DNA of 64,000 nt from CAVXFL01 sp963761015 (GTDB taxonomy: Bacteria > Pseudomonadota > Alphaproteobacteria > Acetobacterales > Acetobacteraceae): the NCBI GenBank assembly GCA_963761015.1, contig CAVXFL010000019.1, forward strand, positions 62,001 through 126,000, read 5' to 3'. A program made the position numbers and the translations under genes. The notes below the pieces were generated by a model. The model was not told the origin of the DNA. It made no database searches and saw only the letters and a program-made list of their open reading frames with translations. The first letter of the stretch is position 1. Every line of letters starts with the position of its first letter. Shown here one piece after another: positions 38,967 to 49,020 of this stretch.

Positions 38967-38992
38967 TTGACGTGTTGCATTGCAGCATTAGG
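38967..38992 (+). promoter_or_regulatory. TGC-rich element upstream of the PHB-depolymerase-type gene
   Basis: TTGACG (38,967-38,972) could be a -35 box. It is followed by TGTTGCATTGCAGCATTA, which contains the palindrome TGCATTGCA and repeated TGC/GCA steps. PhaR-type regulators of PHB metabolism bind TGC-rich DNA, so an operator role is conceivable. The gene starts about 45 bases downstream. Confidence 0.25.
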
Positions 38993-39034
38993 CGGCCCAG
39001 ATCCGGTGCCGATCACCGCGGAGGCTGACACGTC

Positions 39035-40129
39035 ATGGCATGGTCCGGCAGCAAGGGCTTGAGTTCGCGCAAAATTGTTCGGGCTTTCCGACGCGCCTCC
39101 AATGTCATAGGCGCGCCCTGGCTACAGCACGCCCGGGTTGCGCCGGAGTTTCCTGCCGCGGGCGTCTCCGAGGTCGCCGAGTTCGGCTACAATCCCGGGC
39201 GGCTCGACATGCGCGTCTATGTGCCCGCCGTCGCTCCCGCGCCCGGGGCGCCGCTGATCGTGGTGCTGCACGGCTGCGGCCAGACCGCCGACGATTTCGC
39301 CCGCCACGCCGGCTGGACCGATTTGGCCGACCGGCTCGGAACGCCGCTGGTCCTGCCGCAGCAATCCCACGAGAACAACCGGCAGGGCTGTTACAACTGG
39401 TTCCGCCCCAGCGACATCGCGCGGGGTCGCGGCGAGGCGCTGTCGATCCGGCAGATGGTTACGCACGCGCTTGGCCGTTTTCGCGCCGATCCCGCGCAGG
39501 TGTTCGTGGTCGGACTGTCCGCCGGCGGGGCGATGGCGGCCGCGCTGCTCGCCGCCTATCCGGACGTGTTCGCGGCCGGAGCGATCGTCGCCGGCCTGCC
39601 GGTCGGCAGCGCCCGCAATCCGGTGCAGGCGCTGGAGCAGATGTCGCGCGCCGAGGCGGAGCGCACGCCCGCGGAGTGGGCCGAGCGGGTGCGCGCCATC
39701 GGCCCGGCGAATTACCGCGGACCCTGGCCGCGCGTGTCGATATGGCAGGGCGCGCAAGACCGCACGGTGCATCCGGGCAACGCCGAGAACCTGATCGCGC
39801 AATGGACCGCGTTGCACGGCGTGGACGCCGAGCCGGCGGCGGTGACCCAGCCGGCGCCCGGGATCACCCGCACCCTCTGGGGATCGGCGCGCCACCCGGT
39901 GGTGGACTCGTGGGTGCTCGAATCGCTGGGCCACGGGTTCCCCGCCGGAACCAAGGGGGTGGAGGCCGTGGAATCGCCGGGCGGGGCCGCCGAGATCCTG
40001 ATGGGCCCGTGGGGTTTTGGCGCATTCGGCCCGGCTTTTCCGCTCGCCGCCGGCCGTCAGGAGCGCTTCGTTCACGACGTCGGCTTCGACGCCGCCGAGG
40101 CTATCGCCAGCTTTTGGGGGATCGGGTGA
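39035..40129 (+). CDS. Polyhydroxybutyrate depolymerase-family esterase
   Basis: This 364-residue alpha/beta hydrolase of the PHB depolymerase family (esterase PHB type) reads MRVYVPAVAPAPGAPLIVVL, HGCGQTADDFARHAGW (oxyanion region), QGCYNWFRPSDIARG and the lipase box VGLSAGGAMAA with the nucleophile Ser. Asp lies in WQGAQDRTVHPGN and the catalytic His in ESLGHGFPAG. No classical secretion signal is apparent; the N-terminus is short and basic. It may degrade PHB or cleave feruloyl or acetyl esters. It converges on rbsK. Confidence 0.85.
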   Translation: MAWSGSKGLSSRKIVRAFRRASNVIGAPWLQHARVAPEFPAAGVSEVAEFGYNPGRLDMRVYVPAVAPAPGAPLIVVLHGCGQTADDFARHAGWTDLADRLGTPLVLPQQSHENNRQGCYNWFRPSDIARGRGEALSIRQMVTHALGRFRADPAQVFVVGLSAGGAMAAALLAAYPDVFAAGAIVAGLPVGSARNPVQALEQMSRAEAERTPAEWAERVRAIGPANYRGPWPRVSIWQGAQDRTVHPGNAENLIAQWTALHGVDAEPAAVTQPAPGITRTLWGSARHPVVDSWVLESLGHGFPAGTKGVEAVESPGGAAEILMGPWGFGAFGPAFPLAAGRQERFVHDVGFDAAEAIASFWGIG

Positions 40130-40189
40130 GCTTCGCGGGATACGAAGATCCGGGCGTGAGCCGGATCGCCCGTCCTGAGGGTAAGCGCG

Positions 40190-41095
40190 TCAAAGTGCCC
40201 GGGCGTGCGTCACTTCGCTGAGAAACGCAGTGGTTTCGGCCGCCGTCGGCAGGTTGCGCTGGGTGTTGACGCGGGTGCAGGAGAGCGCCGCGGCGGCGTT
40301 GGCCCGGCGCAGCGCCGGCTCCATCGCCATCATTCTGTCCAGACTGGCCGCGAAAACGCCGGCGAGCACGTCGCCGGCGCCGCTGGTATCGACCAGTGCC
40401 ACCCGGTGCGGGTCGAGTTGCCAGTGGCCGCCGTGGGTAACCGCCTCGACCCCCTTGGTGCCGCGCGAGCAGATCACGCCGACGCCGAGCGCGGCATGCA
40501 GCGAGGCCGGGTTGCCGCCGGTGGCAAGCCGGTGGCCGAGCCAGGCGGCCTCCTCCTCGCCCACCACCAGATAATCGAGCGCCCGCATGCTCTCGGCCGG
40601 AAGAATGGTGGGCGGCGAGAAATTCAGGACGATGCGGGCGCCGAGCCGCCGCGCGCGGAGAATCAGCAGGCTCGCCTCGTCCGGATCGACTTCCGTTTGC
40701 AGCAGCAGGACGTTGTCCGGCGCCAGCAGCGCGTCCTCCACCTGCGGCGCGGTGGCGAACCGGTTGGCGTTCGCGGCTACCGCGGCGCGGCGGCCGCCGG
40801 TCTCGTCGCCGATGATGCCGGAAATGCCGGTGTAGGCGTGTACCTGGCGCACCCGGGACACGTCGACCCCGGCGCCGATCAGCCCGGCTAACGCCGCGTC
40901 GGCCACCACGTCGTTGCCGACCGCGCCGACCATGACCACGCACGCGCCGTCGCGCGCGGCGGCCACGGCCTGATTGGCGCCCTTGCCGCCCGCCTCGATG
41001 CTGCCCTCGCGCACCAGGGCCGTCTCGGTCACGTCCGGCATCCTCGGGACGTTGATGCGGAAATCCATGCAGATGGAGCCGAACACGACGATCAC
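40190..41095 (-). CDS. rbsK: Ribokinase / PfkB-family sugar kinase
   Basis: This 301-residue kinase starts at GTG 41,095 (GGAGG upstream), giving IVVFGSICMDFRINVPRMPD. The PfkB signature EAGGKGANQAVAAAR lies near residue 40 and the ATP/anion-hole DTSGAGDVLAGVFAASL near residue 240, with the catalytic Asp. The family phosphorylates ribose to ribose-5-phosphate, and the adjacent divergent transketolase operon fits a pentose role. Other PfkB substrates cannot be excluded. Confidence 0.85.
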   Translation of the reverse strand: MIVVFGSICMDFRINVPRMPDVTETALVREGSIEAGGKGANQAVAAARDGACVVMVGAVGNDVVADAALAGLIGAGVDVSRVRQVHAYTGISGIIGDETGGRRAAVAANANRFATAPQVEDALLAPDNVLLLQTEVDPDEASLLILRARRLGARIVLNFSPPTILPAESMRALDYLVVGEEEAAWLGHRLATGGNPASLHAALGVGVICSRGTKGVEAVTHGGHWQLDPHRVALVDTSGAGDVLAGVFAASLDRMMAMEPALRRANAAAALSCTRVNTQRNLPTAAETTAFLSEVTHARAL

Positions 41096-41483
41096 GGCAG
41101 GCCTCCGCCATAGCTGCGCGCCGAGCGGAATGTCGGGCGCGGATGCCCGGCCGCCGGGTCCGGTGCGAGGGCGACACCGCCCCACGCCAAGCGTATCAGC
41201 ATCCATCCGGTTGCGCGCCAACCCGGCGTCGGGTCGCGCCAGTCTGCGCCCAGTCTGCCGCCCAGTCTGCCCGTCACGATGAAGTTGGCGTAAGGTGGGT
41301 TGAGCAAGTTCACGCGCGGCGCAATCTGATGCCCGAGGGCGTTCAGGCGGAACCGGCCGGTCGGCCGGCCGGGTGCCGCATCGAGACCGAGGAGCCGCCG
41401 ATGACCGAGGCCGCCGCCCACCCCCGAGATGTTTCCCGAGAGGTCCATCGACCCGATTGCCGTGCCGGCGGAGGCGCCGCGTG
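41096..41483. other. Divergent intergenic region between rbsK and tkt
   Basis: This gap of about 390 bases presumably holds the promoters of both operons. A triple repeat of CAGTCTGC-type units lies at 41,239-41,270. A small frame of 27 codons (41,401-41,484) follows GAGGAG and overlaps the tkt start; I regard it as unproven. No convincing -35/-10 pair or known riboswitch was seen. Confidence 0.4.
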
Positions 41484-43571
41484 ATGGATACCGCCGTCAC
41501 GTCGGATCTGGACCGGCTTGCCATCGACACCATTCGCACCCTGTCCATGGACGCGGTGCAGAAGGCGAATTCCGGCCATCCCGGCGCGCCGATGGCGCTG
41601 GCGCCGGTCGCCTACACGCTCTGGCAGCGGCATCTGCGCTTCGACCCGGCCGATCCGGCCTGGCCCAACCGCGACCGGTTCGTGCTGTCGAACGGCCACG
41701 CCTCCATGCTGCTCTATTCGCTGCTGCATCTGGCGCGCGTGCGGGCCGTGGATTCGCATTTCGACCGGTCGGGCGAACCCGCCGTCTCGCTGGACGACAT
41801 CAAGAATTTCCGCCAACTGGATAGTCGTTGCCCGGGACACCCCGAGTACCACCTGACCTCGGGCGTCGAAACCACCACCGGGCCGCTGGGACAGGGCTGC
41901 GGCAACAGCGTCGGCATGGCGATCGCCGCGCGCTGGCTGGCGGCGCGGTTCAACCGGCCGGGATTTCCGCTGTTCGACTACCGCGTCTGGGCGATCTGCG
42001 GCGACGGCGACATGATGGAGGGCGTGGCCAGCGAGGCGGCCTCGCTCGCCGGGCACCTGAAGCTCCCGAACCTCTGCTGGATCTACGACAGCAACACGAT
42101 CAGCATCGAGGGCCACACCGATCTCGCCTTCTCCGAGGACGTTGGCGCGCGGTTCCGTGCCTATGGCTGGTCCGTCCTGCGCGTTGACGACGCGAACGAC
42201 ACCGGGGCGATGGACGCCGCCCTGCGCGGCGCCGTCGCCGGGTCGGATCGGCCGACCCTGATCGTGGTGAAGAGCGTCATCGGTTACGGTGCGCCGCACA
42301 AGGCGAATACGAAGGAAGCGCACGGCGAGGCGCTGGGCGAGGACGAGGTGCGGCTCGCCAAGCGGTTCTACGGCTGGCCCGAGGACGCGCATTTCCTCGT
42401 TCCCGACGGCGTTTACGACCAGTTCGCGCGGGGGATCGGCGCGCGCGGGGCGGCGCTGAACGCCGAGTGGCGGGAGCTGTTCGGCCGCTACGCCGAGGCG
42501 CATCCCGATCTCGCCCGCGACATCGAGCAGATGCAGCGGCACGAGCTGCCCGAGGGGTGGGACCAGGACATTCCGAGTTTCCCGCCCGATCCCAAGGGCG
42601 ACGCGACGCGCAACGCCGGCGGCAAGGTGCTGAATGCGATCGCCCGCAAGGTGCCCTGGCTGCTGGGCGGCGCGGCCGACCTCGCGCCCTCGACCAAGAC
42701 CAACCTGACCTTCGCGGATGCGGGGGAGCTGGAGCCCGGCAATCCCGGCGGTCGCAACATGCATTTCGGCGTGCGCGAGCATGCGATGGGCGCGGTCTGC
42801 AACGGGCTGGCGCTCTCCTGGCTGCGGCCGTTCGGCGCCACGTTCCTGATCTTCAGCGACTACATGAAGCCGGCGATCCGCCTCTCCGCCATCATGGAGC
42901 TGCCGGCGATCTGGATTTACACGCACGATTCGATCGGCCTCGGCGAGGACGGCCCGACGCATCAGCCGATCGAGCAGCTTGTCGGCTTGCGCGCGATTCC
43001 GGGGCTGGTGGTGCTGCGGCCTTGCGACGCCAACGAGACCGCCGAAGCCTGGCGGCTCGCCCTGTCCTCGCGCCACCAGCCGCATTGCCTCGTGCTGACG
43101 CGCCAGGCGGTGCCGACCTTCGATCGCGCCCGCTATGGCCCGGCATCCGGGCTGCGGCGCGGCGCTTATGTGCTTGCCGATCCGCCGCAGGGAACCACGC
43201 CCGAGGTCATCCTGATCGGTACCGGCAGCGAGGTGCAGCTTTGCGTTGGCGCGCACGAGGCGCTGGCGCGCGACGGCATCGCGAGCCGCGTCGTCTCCAT
43301 GCCGAGCTGGGAATTGTTCGAGCAGCAGGACCAAGCCTACCGCGACGACGTGCTGCCGGCCTCGGTAACGGCGCGGGTTGCCGTGGAGCAGGGTGCCACG
43401 ATCGGCTGGGACCGCTATGTCGGCGCGACCGGCGCGGTGATCGGCATGCACACGTTCGGCGCGTCGGCGCCACTGAAGGCGTTGCTGGGCAAGTTCGGGT
43501 TTACGCCTGATGCCGTCTTGCAGGCGGCCAAGGCGCAAGCCGCCGGACAGAGAAGGCCCATTCATAAATGA
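41484..43571 (+). CDS. tkt: Transketolase
   Basis: This 695-residue thiamine-diphosphate enzyme moves two-carbon units between pentose-phosphate sugars. It has NSGHPGAPMALAPVAYTLW, the TPP motif GDGDMMEGVASEAASLAGHL, and FGVREHAMGAVCNGLALSW with the catalytic Glu of the pyrimidine domain. HDSIGLGEDGPTHQPIEQL is the classic transketolase segment. ATG at 41,484 gives the family's usual beginning (LDRLAIDTIRTLSMDAVQKA). It is the first gene of a four-gene cluster; the tal/pgi fusion follows 22 bases after its stop. Confidence 0.95.
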   Translation: MDTAVTSDLDRLAIDTIRTLSMDAVQKANSGHPGAPMALAPVAYTLWQRHLRFDPADPAWPNRDRFVLSNGHASMLLYSLLHLARVRAVDSHFDRSGEPAVSLDDIKNFRQLDSRCPGHPEYHLTSGVETTTGPLGQGCGNSVGMAIAARWLAARFNRPGFPLFDYRVWAICGDGDMMEGVASEAASLAGHLKLPNLCWIYDSNTISIEGHTDLAFSEDVGARFRAYGWSVLRVDDANDTGAMDAALRGAVAGSDRPTLIVVKSVIGYGAPHKANTKEAHGEALGEDEVRLAKRFYGWPEDAHFLVPDGVYDQFARGIGARGAALNAEWRELFGRYAEAHPDLARDIEQMQRHELPEGWDQDIPSFPPDPKGDATRNAGGKVLNAIARKVPWLLGGAADLAPSTKTNLTFADAGELEPGNPGGRNMHFGVREHAMGAVCNGLALSWLRPFGATFLIFSDYMKPAIRLSAIMELPAIWIYTHDSIGLGEDGPTHQPIEQLVGLRAIPGLVVLRPCDANETAEAWRLALSSRHQPHCLVLTRQAVPTFDRARYGPASGLRRGAYVLADPPQGTTPEVILIGTGSEVQLCVGAHEALARDGIASRVVSMPSWELFEQQDQAYRDDVLPASVTARVAVEQGATIGWDRYVGATGAVIGMHTFGASAPLKALLGKFGFTPDAVLQAAKAQAAGQRRPIHK

Positions 43572-43593
43572 TCGGGTACGGAAGGACACAACC

Positions 43594-46436
43594 ATGACGA
43601 ACCCGCTCGCACGGCTTTCGCAGCACGGCCTGTCGGTCTGGCTGGACTTTCTCAGCCGCTCGCTGATCGGCGGCGGCGAATTGCGCGGCCTGATCGCGCG
43701 TGACGATTTGCGCGGCGTCACGTCCAATCCGTCGATATTCGAGAAGGCGATCGGGCACAGCGACGAATACGATTCCGACCTGACGGCCTTCCTGAAGGAA
43801 GATGATTACAACGTAGAAACCATCTACGAGCACCTGGTGATCGGCGATATCCGCCATGCCGCCGACGAGCTGCGCCCGGTTTACGACCGGCTGGAAGGCC
43901 GCGACGGCTTCGTCAGCCTGGAAGTGTCGCCCTATCTGGCGATGAGCACCGAGGCGACGATCGAGGAAGCGCGCCGGCTGTGGAGCGAGGTGCAGCGGCC
44001 GAACCTGTTGGTGAAGGTGCCTGGAACCAAGCCCGGGGTGCCGGCTATCCGGACCCTGATCGGCGAGGGCATCAACGTCAACGTGACGTTGCTGTTCGGC
44101 ATCGACGCCTACCAGGCGGTGGCGAACGCGTATATGGACGGGCTCGAAACCGCGCTGACCAAGGGCCGCGACATCGGCCGGATCGCCAGCGTCGCCAGCT
44201 TCTTCGTCAGCCGGATCGACGTCGCCGTGGAGAAGATCGTCGACGAACGGCTGAAGACCGCGACCGGCGCCGAGGCCGAGCAGTTGCGCGGCCTGCTCGG
44301 CAAGGTCGCGATCGCGAACGCCAAGCTGGCGTATGAGCGCTACCAGGCGGTGATCGCCGGCGGGAGGTGGCGCAAGCTGGCGGAGCGAGGCGCGCGATCG
44401 CAGCGGTTGTTGTGGGCGTCGACCGGCACCAAAAGCAAGTCGCTGCCGGACACGCTTTACGTGGATCAGCTGATCGGGCGAGATACCGTCAACACCATGC
44501 CGCCCGCGACCATGGATGCGTTTCGCGATCACGGAACACGTCGCCGATACGCTGGAGACCGATTTGGACGGCGCGCGCGCGGTGATGGCGACGATGCATC
44601 GGCTCGGCATTTCGCTCGACGAGATTACCGACAGGCTGGTGGTCGAGGGCGTGCAGCTCTTCTCGGATTCGGCGGACAAGCTGTACGGCGCGGTGGCGCG
44701 CAAGCGAACCGAACTGCGCGACGGCAAGACGCCGCGGCAAACGATCACGCTCGGCGACAAGGCATTGGAGCAGGCGGTCGCGGCGGAGACCGAGCGCTGG
44801 CGCCATGACGGGCTGATCCGCCGGTTGTGGGCGGGGGACGGCAGCCTCTGGACCGGCGCGGACGAGGACAAGTGGCTCGGCTGGCTCGCCAGCGTCGAGA
44901 GCCGAAACCGCCGATCTCGCGCGCCTGGAAGACTTCGCGCGCGTGGTGCGGGAACGCGGTTATGGCGATGTCGTGCTGCTCGGCATGGGCGGATCGAGCC
45001 TCGGCCCGGAAGTGCTGGCGGAGACGTTCGGCCATCGCCAGGGCTGGCCGCGATTCCACATGCTGGATTCCACCGATCCGGCCCAGGTGCGCGCGATCGC
45101 GCAGGCGATCGATCTCGCCAACACGCTGTTCGTCGTCTCCAGCAAGTCGGGCAGCACGTTGGAGCCGAACATCTTCAAGGACTACTTCTTCGACCGCGTC
45201 CAGCAGGCGACCGGCGAGGCCGGCAAGCATTTCGTCGCCGTGACCGATCCGGGTTCCTCGCTGGAGCAAGCGGCGCGCAAGGCCGGATTCGCGCACATCT
45301 TCCATGGCGTGAAATCGATCGGCGGGCGCTATTCCGTGCTGTCGAAATTCGGGCTGGTGCCGGCCGCTGCGATCGGGATCGATGTCGGCGCGCTGCTCCG
45401 CGCCACCCGCGAGATGGTGTATTCGTGCGGACCGGATGTGCCGCCGGAGGCCAATCCGGGCGTGCAGCTCGGGATCGCGATGGGCGTGGCGCAGAAGCAC
45501 GGGCGCGACAAGGTCACGTTGATCGCATCGCCGAAAATCGCCGATATGGGCGCTTGGCTGGAACAGTTGTTGGCGGAATCGACCGGCAAGCAAGGCAAGG
45601 GGCTGATCCCGATCGCGGACGAGCCGTTGGAGTCGCCCGAGCTGTACGGGCGCGACCGCCTGTTCGTCTATCTGCAACTGCAAGACGCCGAGGACCCGCA
45701 GCAGCAGAAGCGCGTGGCGGCGCTGGAAAAATCCGGCCAGCCGCTCGTGCGCATTCGGGTGAAAAGCCCGCTGCATATCGGGGAGGAATTCTTCCGCTGG
45801 GAGATCGCGACCGCGGTGGCCGGCGCGGTGATCGGCATCGACCCGTTCGATCAGCCCGATGTCGAGGCGAGCAAGCTGAAGACGCGGGCGCTGACCGACG
45901 AATACGAGAAATCCGGCAAGCTGCCCGAGGAACAGCCGATCTTCCGCCACGACGGCGTCGCGCTGTTCGCCGATCCGGCGAATGCCGCCGCGCTCGGGCG
46001 CAACAACACGCTGGATGCGTATCTGAAGGCGCATTTCGACCGGCTGCAACCTGGGGATTATGCCGCGCTGCTCGCCTATATCGCGCGCAACGAGGCGCAT
46101 ATCGGCGCGATGCAGGCGATGCGGTCGCGCGTCCTGCACGCCAAGCGCGTCGCAACCTGCGTCGGTTTCGGTCCGCGCTTTCTGCACTCGACCGGGCAGG
46201 CCTACAAGGGCGGCCCGAACAGCGGCGTGTTTCTGCAAATCACCTGCGAGGATGCCGAGGACGTTGCGATACCCGGTCGTCGTTACGGATTCAGCGTGGT
46301 GAAGGCGGCGCAGGCCCGCGGCGATTTCGACGTGCTCGCCGAACGCGGCCGCCGCGCGCTGCGGGTCCATCTCGGCCCGGATGTCGCGGGCGGGCTGCGC
46401 ACGCTCGGCCAGGCAATCGACCAGGCGCTCTCCTGA
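43594..46436 (+). pseudogene. tal-pgi: Bifunctional transaldolase / glucose-6-phosphate isomerase (two frameshifts)
   Basis: The N-terminal third is a class 2 transaldolase: GLSVWLDFLSRSLI, GVTSNPSIFEKAI, and the Schiff-base Lys region PNLLVKVPGTKPGVPAIR, then LWASTGTKSKSLPDTLYVDQ. The C-terminal two thirds is phosphoglucose isomerase: VVLLGMGGSSLGPEVLAETF, FVVSSKSGSTLEPNIFKDYF, SIGGRYSVLSKFGLVP, LGRNNTLDAYLKAHF and QAYKGGPNSGVF. One shift lies near 44,534 inside the linker, the other near 44,902. Each is one extra base, and the corrected product has about 946 residues. Such fusions occur in acetic acid bacteria and some other groups. It joins both branches of hexose- and pentose-phosphate metabolism. 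Confidence 0.9.
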
Positions 46437-46447
46437 AGGGAACCCAT

Positions 46448-47440
46448 ATGCAACTCGGAATGGTGGGGCTCGGCCGCATGGGCGGCAACATCGTGCGGCG
46501 GCTGCTGCGGCGCGGACATAGCGCGGTTGTTTACAATCGCTCACCCGACCCGGTGCGCGAACTGGTCGCGGAAGGCGCGGCGGGCAGCAAATCGCTCGAA
46601 GACTTCGCCAAGGCGCTCGCGGTACCCCGGATCGCCTGGGTCATGCTGCCGGCCGGCGAGCCGACCGAACAGACGATAACGATCCTCGCGCGCCTGTTCG
46701 AGCCCGGCGACATCATCATCGACGGCGGCAACTCGTTCTACAAGGACGACATCCGCCGCGGCAAGGCGCTGAAGGAGAAAGGAATTCATTACGTCGATGT
46801 CGGCACCTCGGGCGGCGTCTGGGGGCTGGAGCGCGGCTACTGCATGATGATCGGCGGCGAAAACGAGACGGTCGCGTATCTCGATCCGATCTTCAAGGCG
46901 CTGGCTCCGGGGCTCGGTGACATCCCGCGCACGTCGCATCGCGAGGGACGCGACGAACGGCCGGAGCTTGGCTATATCCATGCCGGCCCGCACGGCGCCG
47001 GGCACTTCGTGAAAATGGTGCATAACGGCATCGAATACGGCATGATGCAGGCGTTCGCCGAGGGGTTCGACATTCTGCGCAACAAGGATTCCAAGGACCT
47101 GCCGGAGGACGAGCGCTTCGAGCTGAACATGCCGGATATCGCCGAGGTCTGGCGGCGTGGCAGCGTGATCTCCTCCTGGCTGCTCGATCTGACGGCCGCG
47201 GCGCTCGCCCAACACCCGGATTTGTCGAATTTCACCGGCTCCGTCTCGGATTCCGGCGAAGGCCGTTGGACCATCGACGCGGCGGTGGAGGAGGCGGTGC
47301 CGGCGAACGTGCTGGCCGCGGCACTGTTCGCGCGGTTCCGCTCGCGCCAGGACCACACCTTCGGCGATCGGCTGCTCTCCGCCATGCGCTACGGTTTCGG
47401 CGGCCACGTCGAGCCGACGCACGATCGGGCAAAGAGCTGA
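46448..47440 (+). CDS. gnd: 6-phosphogluconate dehydrogenase, decarboxylating
   Basis: This 330-residue short-type enzyme (GndA/YqeC-like) oxidises 6-phosphogluconate to ribulose-5-phosphate and CO2. The Rossmann motif GLGRMGGNIVRRL starts the protein, followed by NRSPDP, IIDGGNSFYKDD, VDVGTSGGVWGLERGYCMMI and the catalytic HAGPHGAGHFVKMVHNGIEY. The Asn-Arg after the second strand could accommodate NAD or NADP. It starts 11 bases after the tal/pgi stop and ends 4 bases before zwf, so it is firmly within the operon. Confidence 0.93.
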   Translation: MQLGMVGLGRMGGNIVRRLLRRGHSAVVYNRSPDPVRELVAEGAAGSKSLEDFAKALAVPRIAWVMLPAGEPTEQTITILARLFEPGDIIIDGGNSFYKDDIRRGKALKEKGIHYVDVGTSGGVWGLERGYCMMIGGENETVAYLDPIFKALAPGLGDIPRTSHREGRDERPELGYIHAGPHGAGHFVKMVHNGIEYGMMQAFAEGFDILRNKDSKDLPEDERFELNMPDIAEVWRRGSVISSWLLDLTAAALAQHPDLSNFTGSVSDSGEGRWTIDAAVEEAVPANVLAAALFARFRSRQDHTFGDRLLSAMRYGFGGHVEPTHDRAKS

Positions 47441-47444
47441 GCCG

Positions 47445-48986
47445 GTGGCGTTGAGCCGGGAAGGCGCGGAGAACCGCAAGCGCAGCTATCGGCCCGCGCC
47501 GGCCTGCGACATGGTGATTTTCGGCGCGGCCGGGGATCTCACCAAGCGGTTGATCATGCCGGCGCTGTACAATCTGGAACTGTCCGGCATGCTGGCCGAC
47601 GGCTTCAAGGTGCTCGGCCTCGATATCGCCGAACTCGACGACGAAGGCTGGCGCCGGCGCCTGACCGATACGATCAATTCCTTCATCGGCCAGGAAGACG
47701 CGGAATTCCAGGCGGAATCGATCGACGCCACGGCATGGGGCCGGCTGATGGCCCGCCTGAGTTACCGGCGCGGCGATTTCAGCGATCCGGACCTGTTTCG
47801 CCAACTCATGAGCACCCTCGGTGCGGACAACAATTGGCTGTTCTATCTGGCGGTCGCCGACCGCTTCTTCGGCCCGATCGTGGATCGGCTCGGCGAAGCC
47901 GGGCTGGTTAAGCAGCAGGAAGGCGGGGCGTGGCGTCGCGTCGTGATCGAGAAGCCGTTCGGCCACGACCTCGAATCCGCGCTGGCGCTCAACGCGCGGA
48001 TTCGCAAGGTTCTGGACGAGAGCCAGATCTTCCGGATGGATCATTTCCTCGGCAAGGAAACGGTCCAGAACGTGATGATGCTGCGCTTCGGCAACGGCGC
48101 GTTCGAAAGCGCATGGAACCGCGATCATATCGAAAACGTGCAGATCACCGCCGCGGAGACGGTGGGCGTGGAACGGCGCGGGGCGTTTTATGAGCGTACC
48201 GGCGCGCTCCGCGACATGGTGCCGAACCACTTGTTCCAGTTATTGACGGTCACGGCGATGGAGCCGCCGACCTCGTTCGACGCCGAGGCCGTCCGCGCCG
48301 AGAAGGCGAAGGTGCTGCAAGCGGCGCATGGCCTGGAAGGCGAGGCGGCGCTGACGAACGCGGTGCGCGGCCAGTACGGTCCTGGCACCGTGCTCGGCAA
48401 TCCGGGGAAGGGATACCGCGAGGCGCCGAACGTCGATCCGCATTCGAACGCCGAAACCTATGTCGCGCTGCAATTGCAGGTGGACAATTGGCGCTGGGGC
48501 GGCGTGCCGTTCTACCTGCGCACCGGCAAGCATCTGAAGGCGCGCCGCACCGAGGTGGTGCTGCAGTTCCGCCGCCCGCCGTTCCGCTTGTTCCGCGACA
48601 CGCCGCTCGAGCATCTGGAATCGAACCGCCTGGTGCTGCACATCCAGCCGGACGACGGCATATCGTTCGAGTTCAACGCCAAGGTGCCGGGGCCGGACAT
48701 GGACGCGCGCCCCGTGCGCATGGATTTCCGCTACCGCGACTACTTCGCCGAGACGGCCAGCACCGGTTACGAAATTCTGCTTTACGACTGCATGGCGGGC
48801 GACGCGACCTTGTTTCAGCGCGCCGACTTCGTGGAGGCCGGATGGCGCGTCGTGCAGCCGGTGCTGGACGCCTGGCAAAGCGCACCGCCGGCTGACTTTC
48901 CGAATTACGCGTCCGGCAGCGACGGCCCTACGGAAGCCGATGATTTGTTGCGGCGCAACGGCCATTCCTGGCGGCCCCTCGACTGA
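47445..48986 (+). CDS. zwf: Glucose-6-phosphate 1-dehydrogenase
   Basis: This 513-residue enzyme starts at GTG 47,445. It has VIFGAAGDLTKRLIMPALYN (coenzyme binding), VIEKPFGHDLESAL, and the substrate site RMDHFLGKETVQNVMMLRFG with the catalytic His. It ends in the normal C-terminal domain (PFYLRTGKHLKARRTEVVLQF). It commits glucose-6-phosphate to the oxidative branch, supplying NADPH and 6-phosphogluconate; the lactonase gene is absent here. With tkt, tal/pgi and gnd it completes a compact pentose-phosphate operon. Confidence 0.94.
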   Translation: MALSREGAENRKRSYRPAPACDMVIFGAAGDLTKRLIMPALYNLELSGMLADGFKVLGLDIAELDDEGWRRRLTDTINSFIGQEDAEFQAESIDATAWGRLMARLSYRRGDFSDPDLFRQLMSTLGADNNWLFYLAVADRFFGPIVDRLGEAGLVKQQEGGAWRRVVIEKPFGHDLESALALNARIRKVLDESQIFRMDHFLGKETVQNVMMLRFGNGAFESAWNRDHIENVQITAAETVGVERRGAFYERTGALRDMVPNHLFQLLTVTAMEPPTSFDAEAVRAEKAKVLQAAHGLEGEAALTNAVRGQYGPGTVLGNPGKGYREAPNVDPHSNAETYVALQLQVDNWRWGGVPFYLRTGKHLKARRTEVVLQFRRPPFRLFRDTPLEHLESNRLVLHIQPDDGISFEFNAKVPGPDMDARPVRMDFRYRDYFAETASTGYEILLYDCMAGDATLFQRADFVEAGWRVVQPVLDAWQSAPPADFPNYASGSDGPTEADDLLRRNGHSWRPLD

Positions 48987-49020
48987 TCGCAACCCGCGCT
49001 CGGGGGCCGGTTCCGGGCGA

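Noticed and set aside
41401..41484. A 27-codon frame before tkt with a GAGGAG site
   Set aside because: It overlaps the tkt start, has no hydrophobic or repeated-residue pattern, and could easily be chance; mentioned only within the intergenic entry.
41343..43727. A 794-codon minus-strand frame across transketolase
   Set aside because: Antisense of a well-conserved gene; no recognisable domain.
44500..44560. Programmed ribosomal frameshift linking transaldolase and isomerase
   Set aside because: There is no slippery heptamer, and an extra A in GATCACGGAACACG explains the break simply; the same kind of insertion recurs throughout the window.
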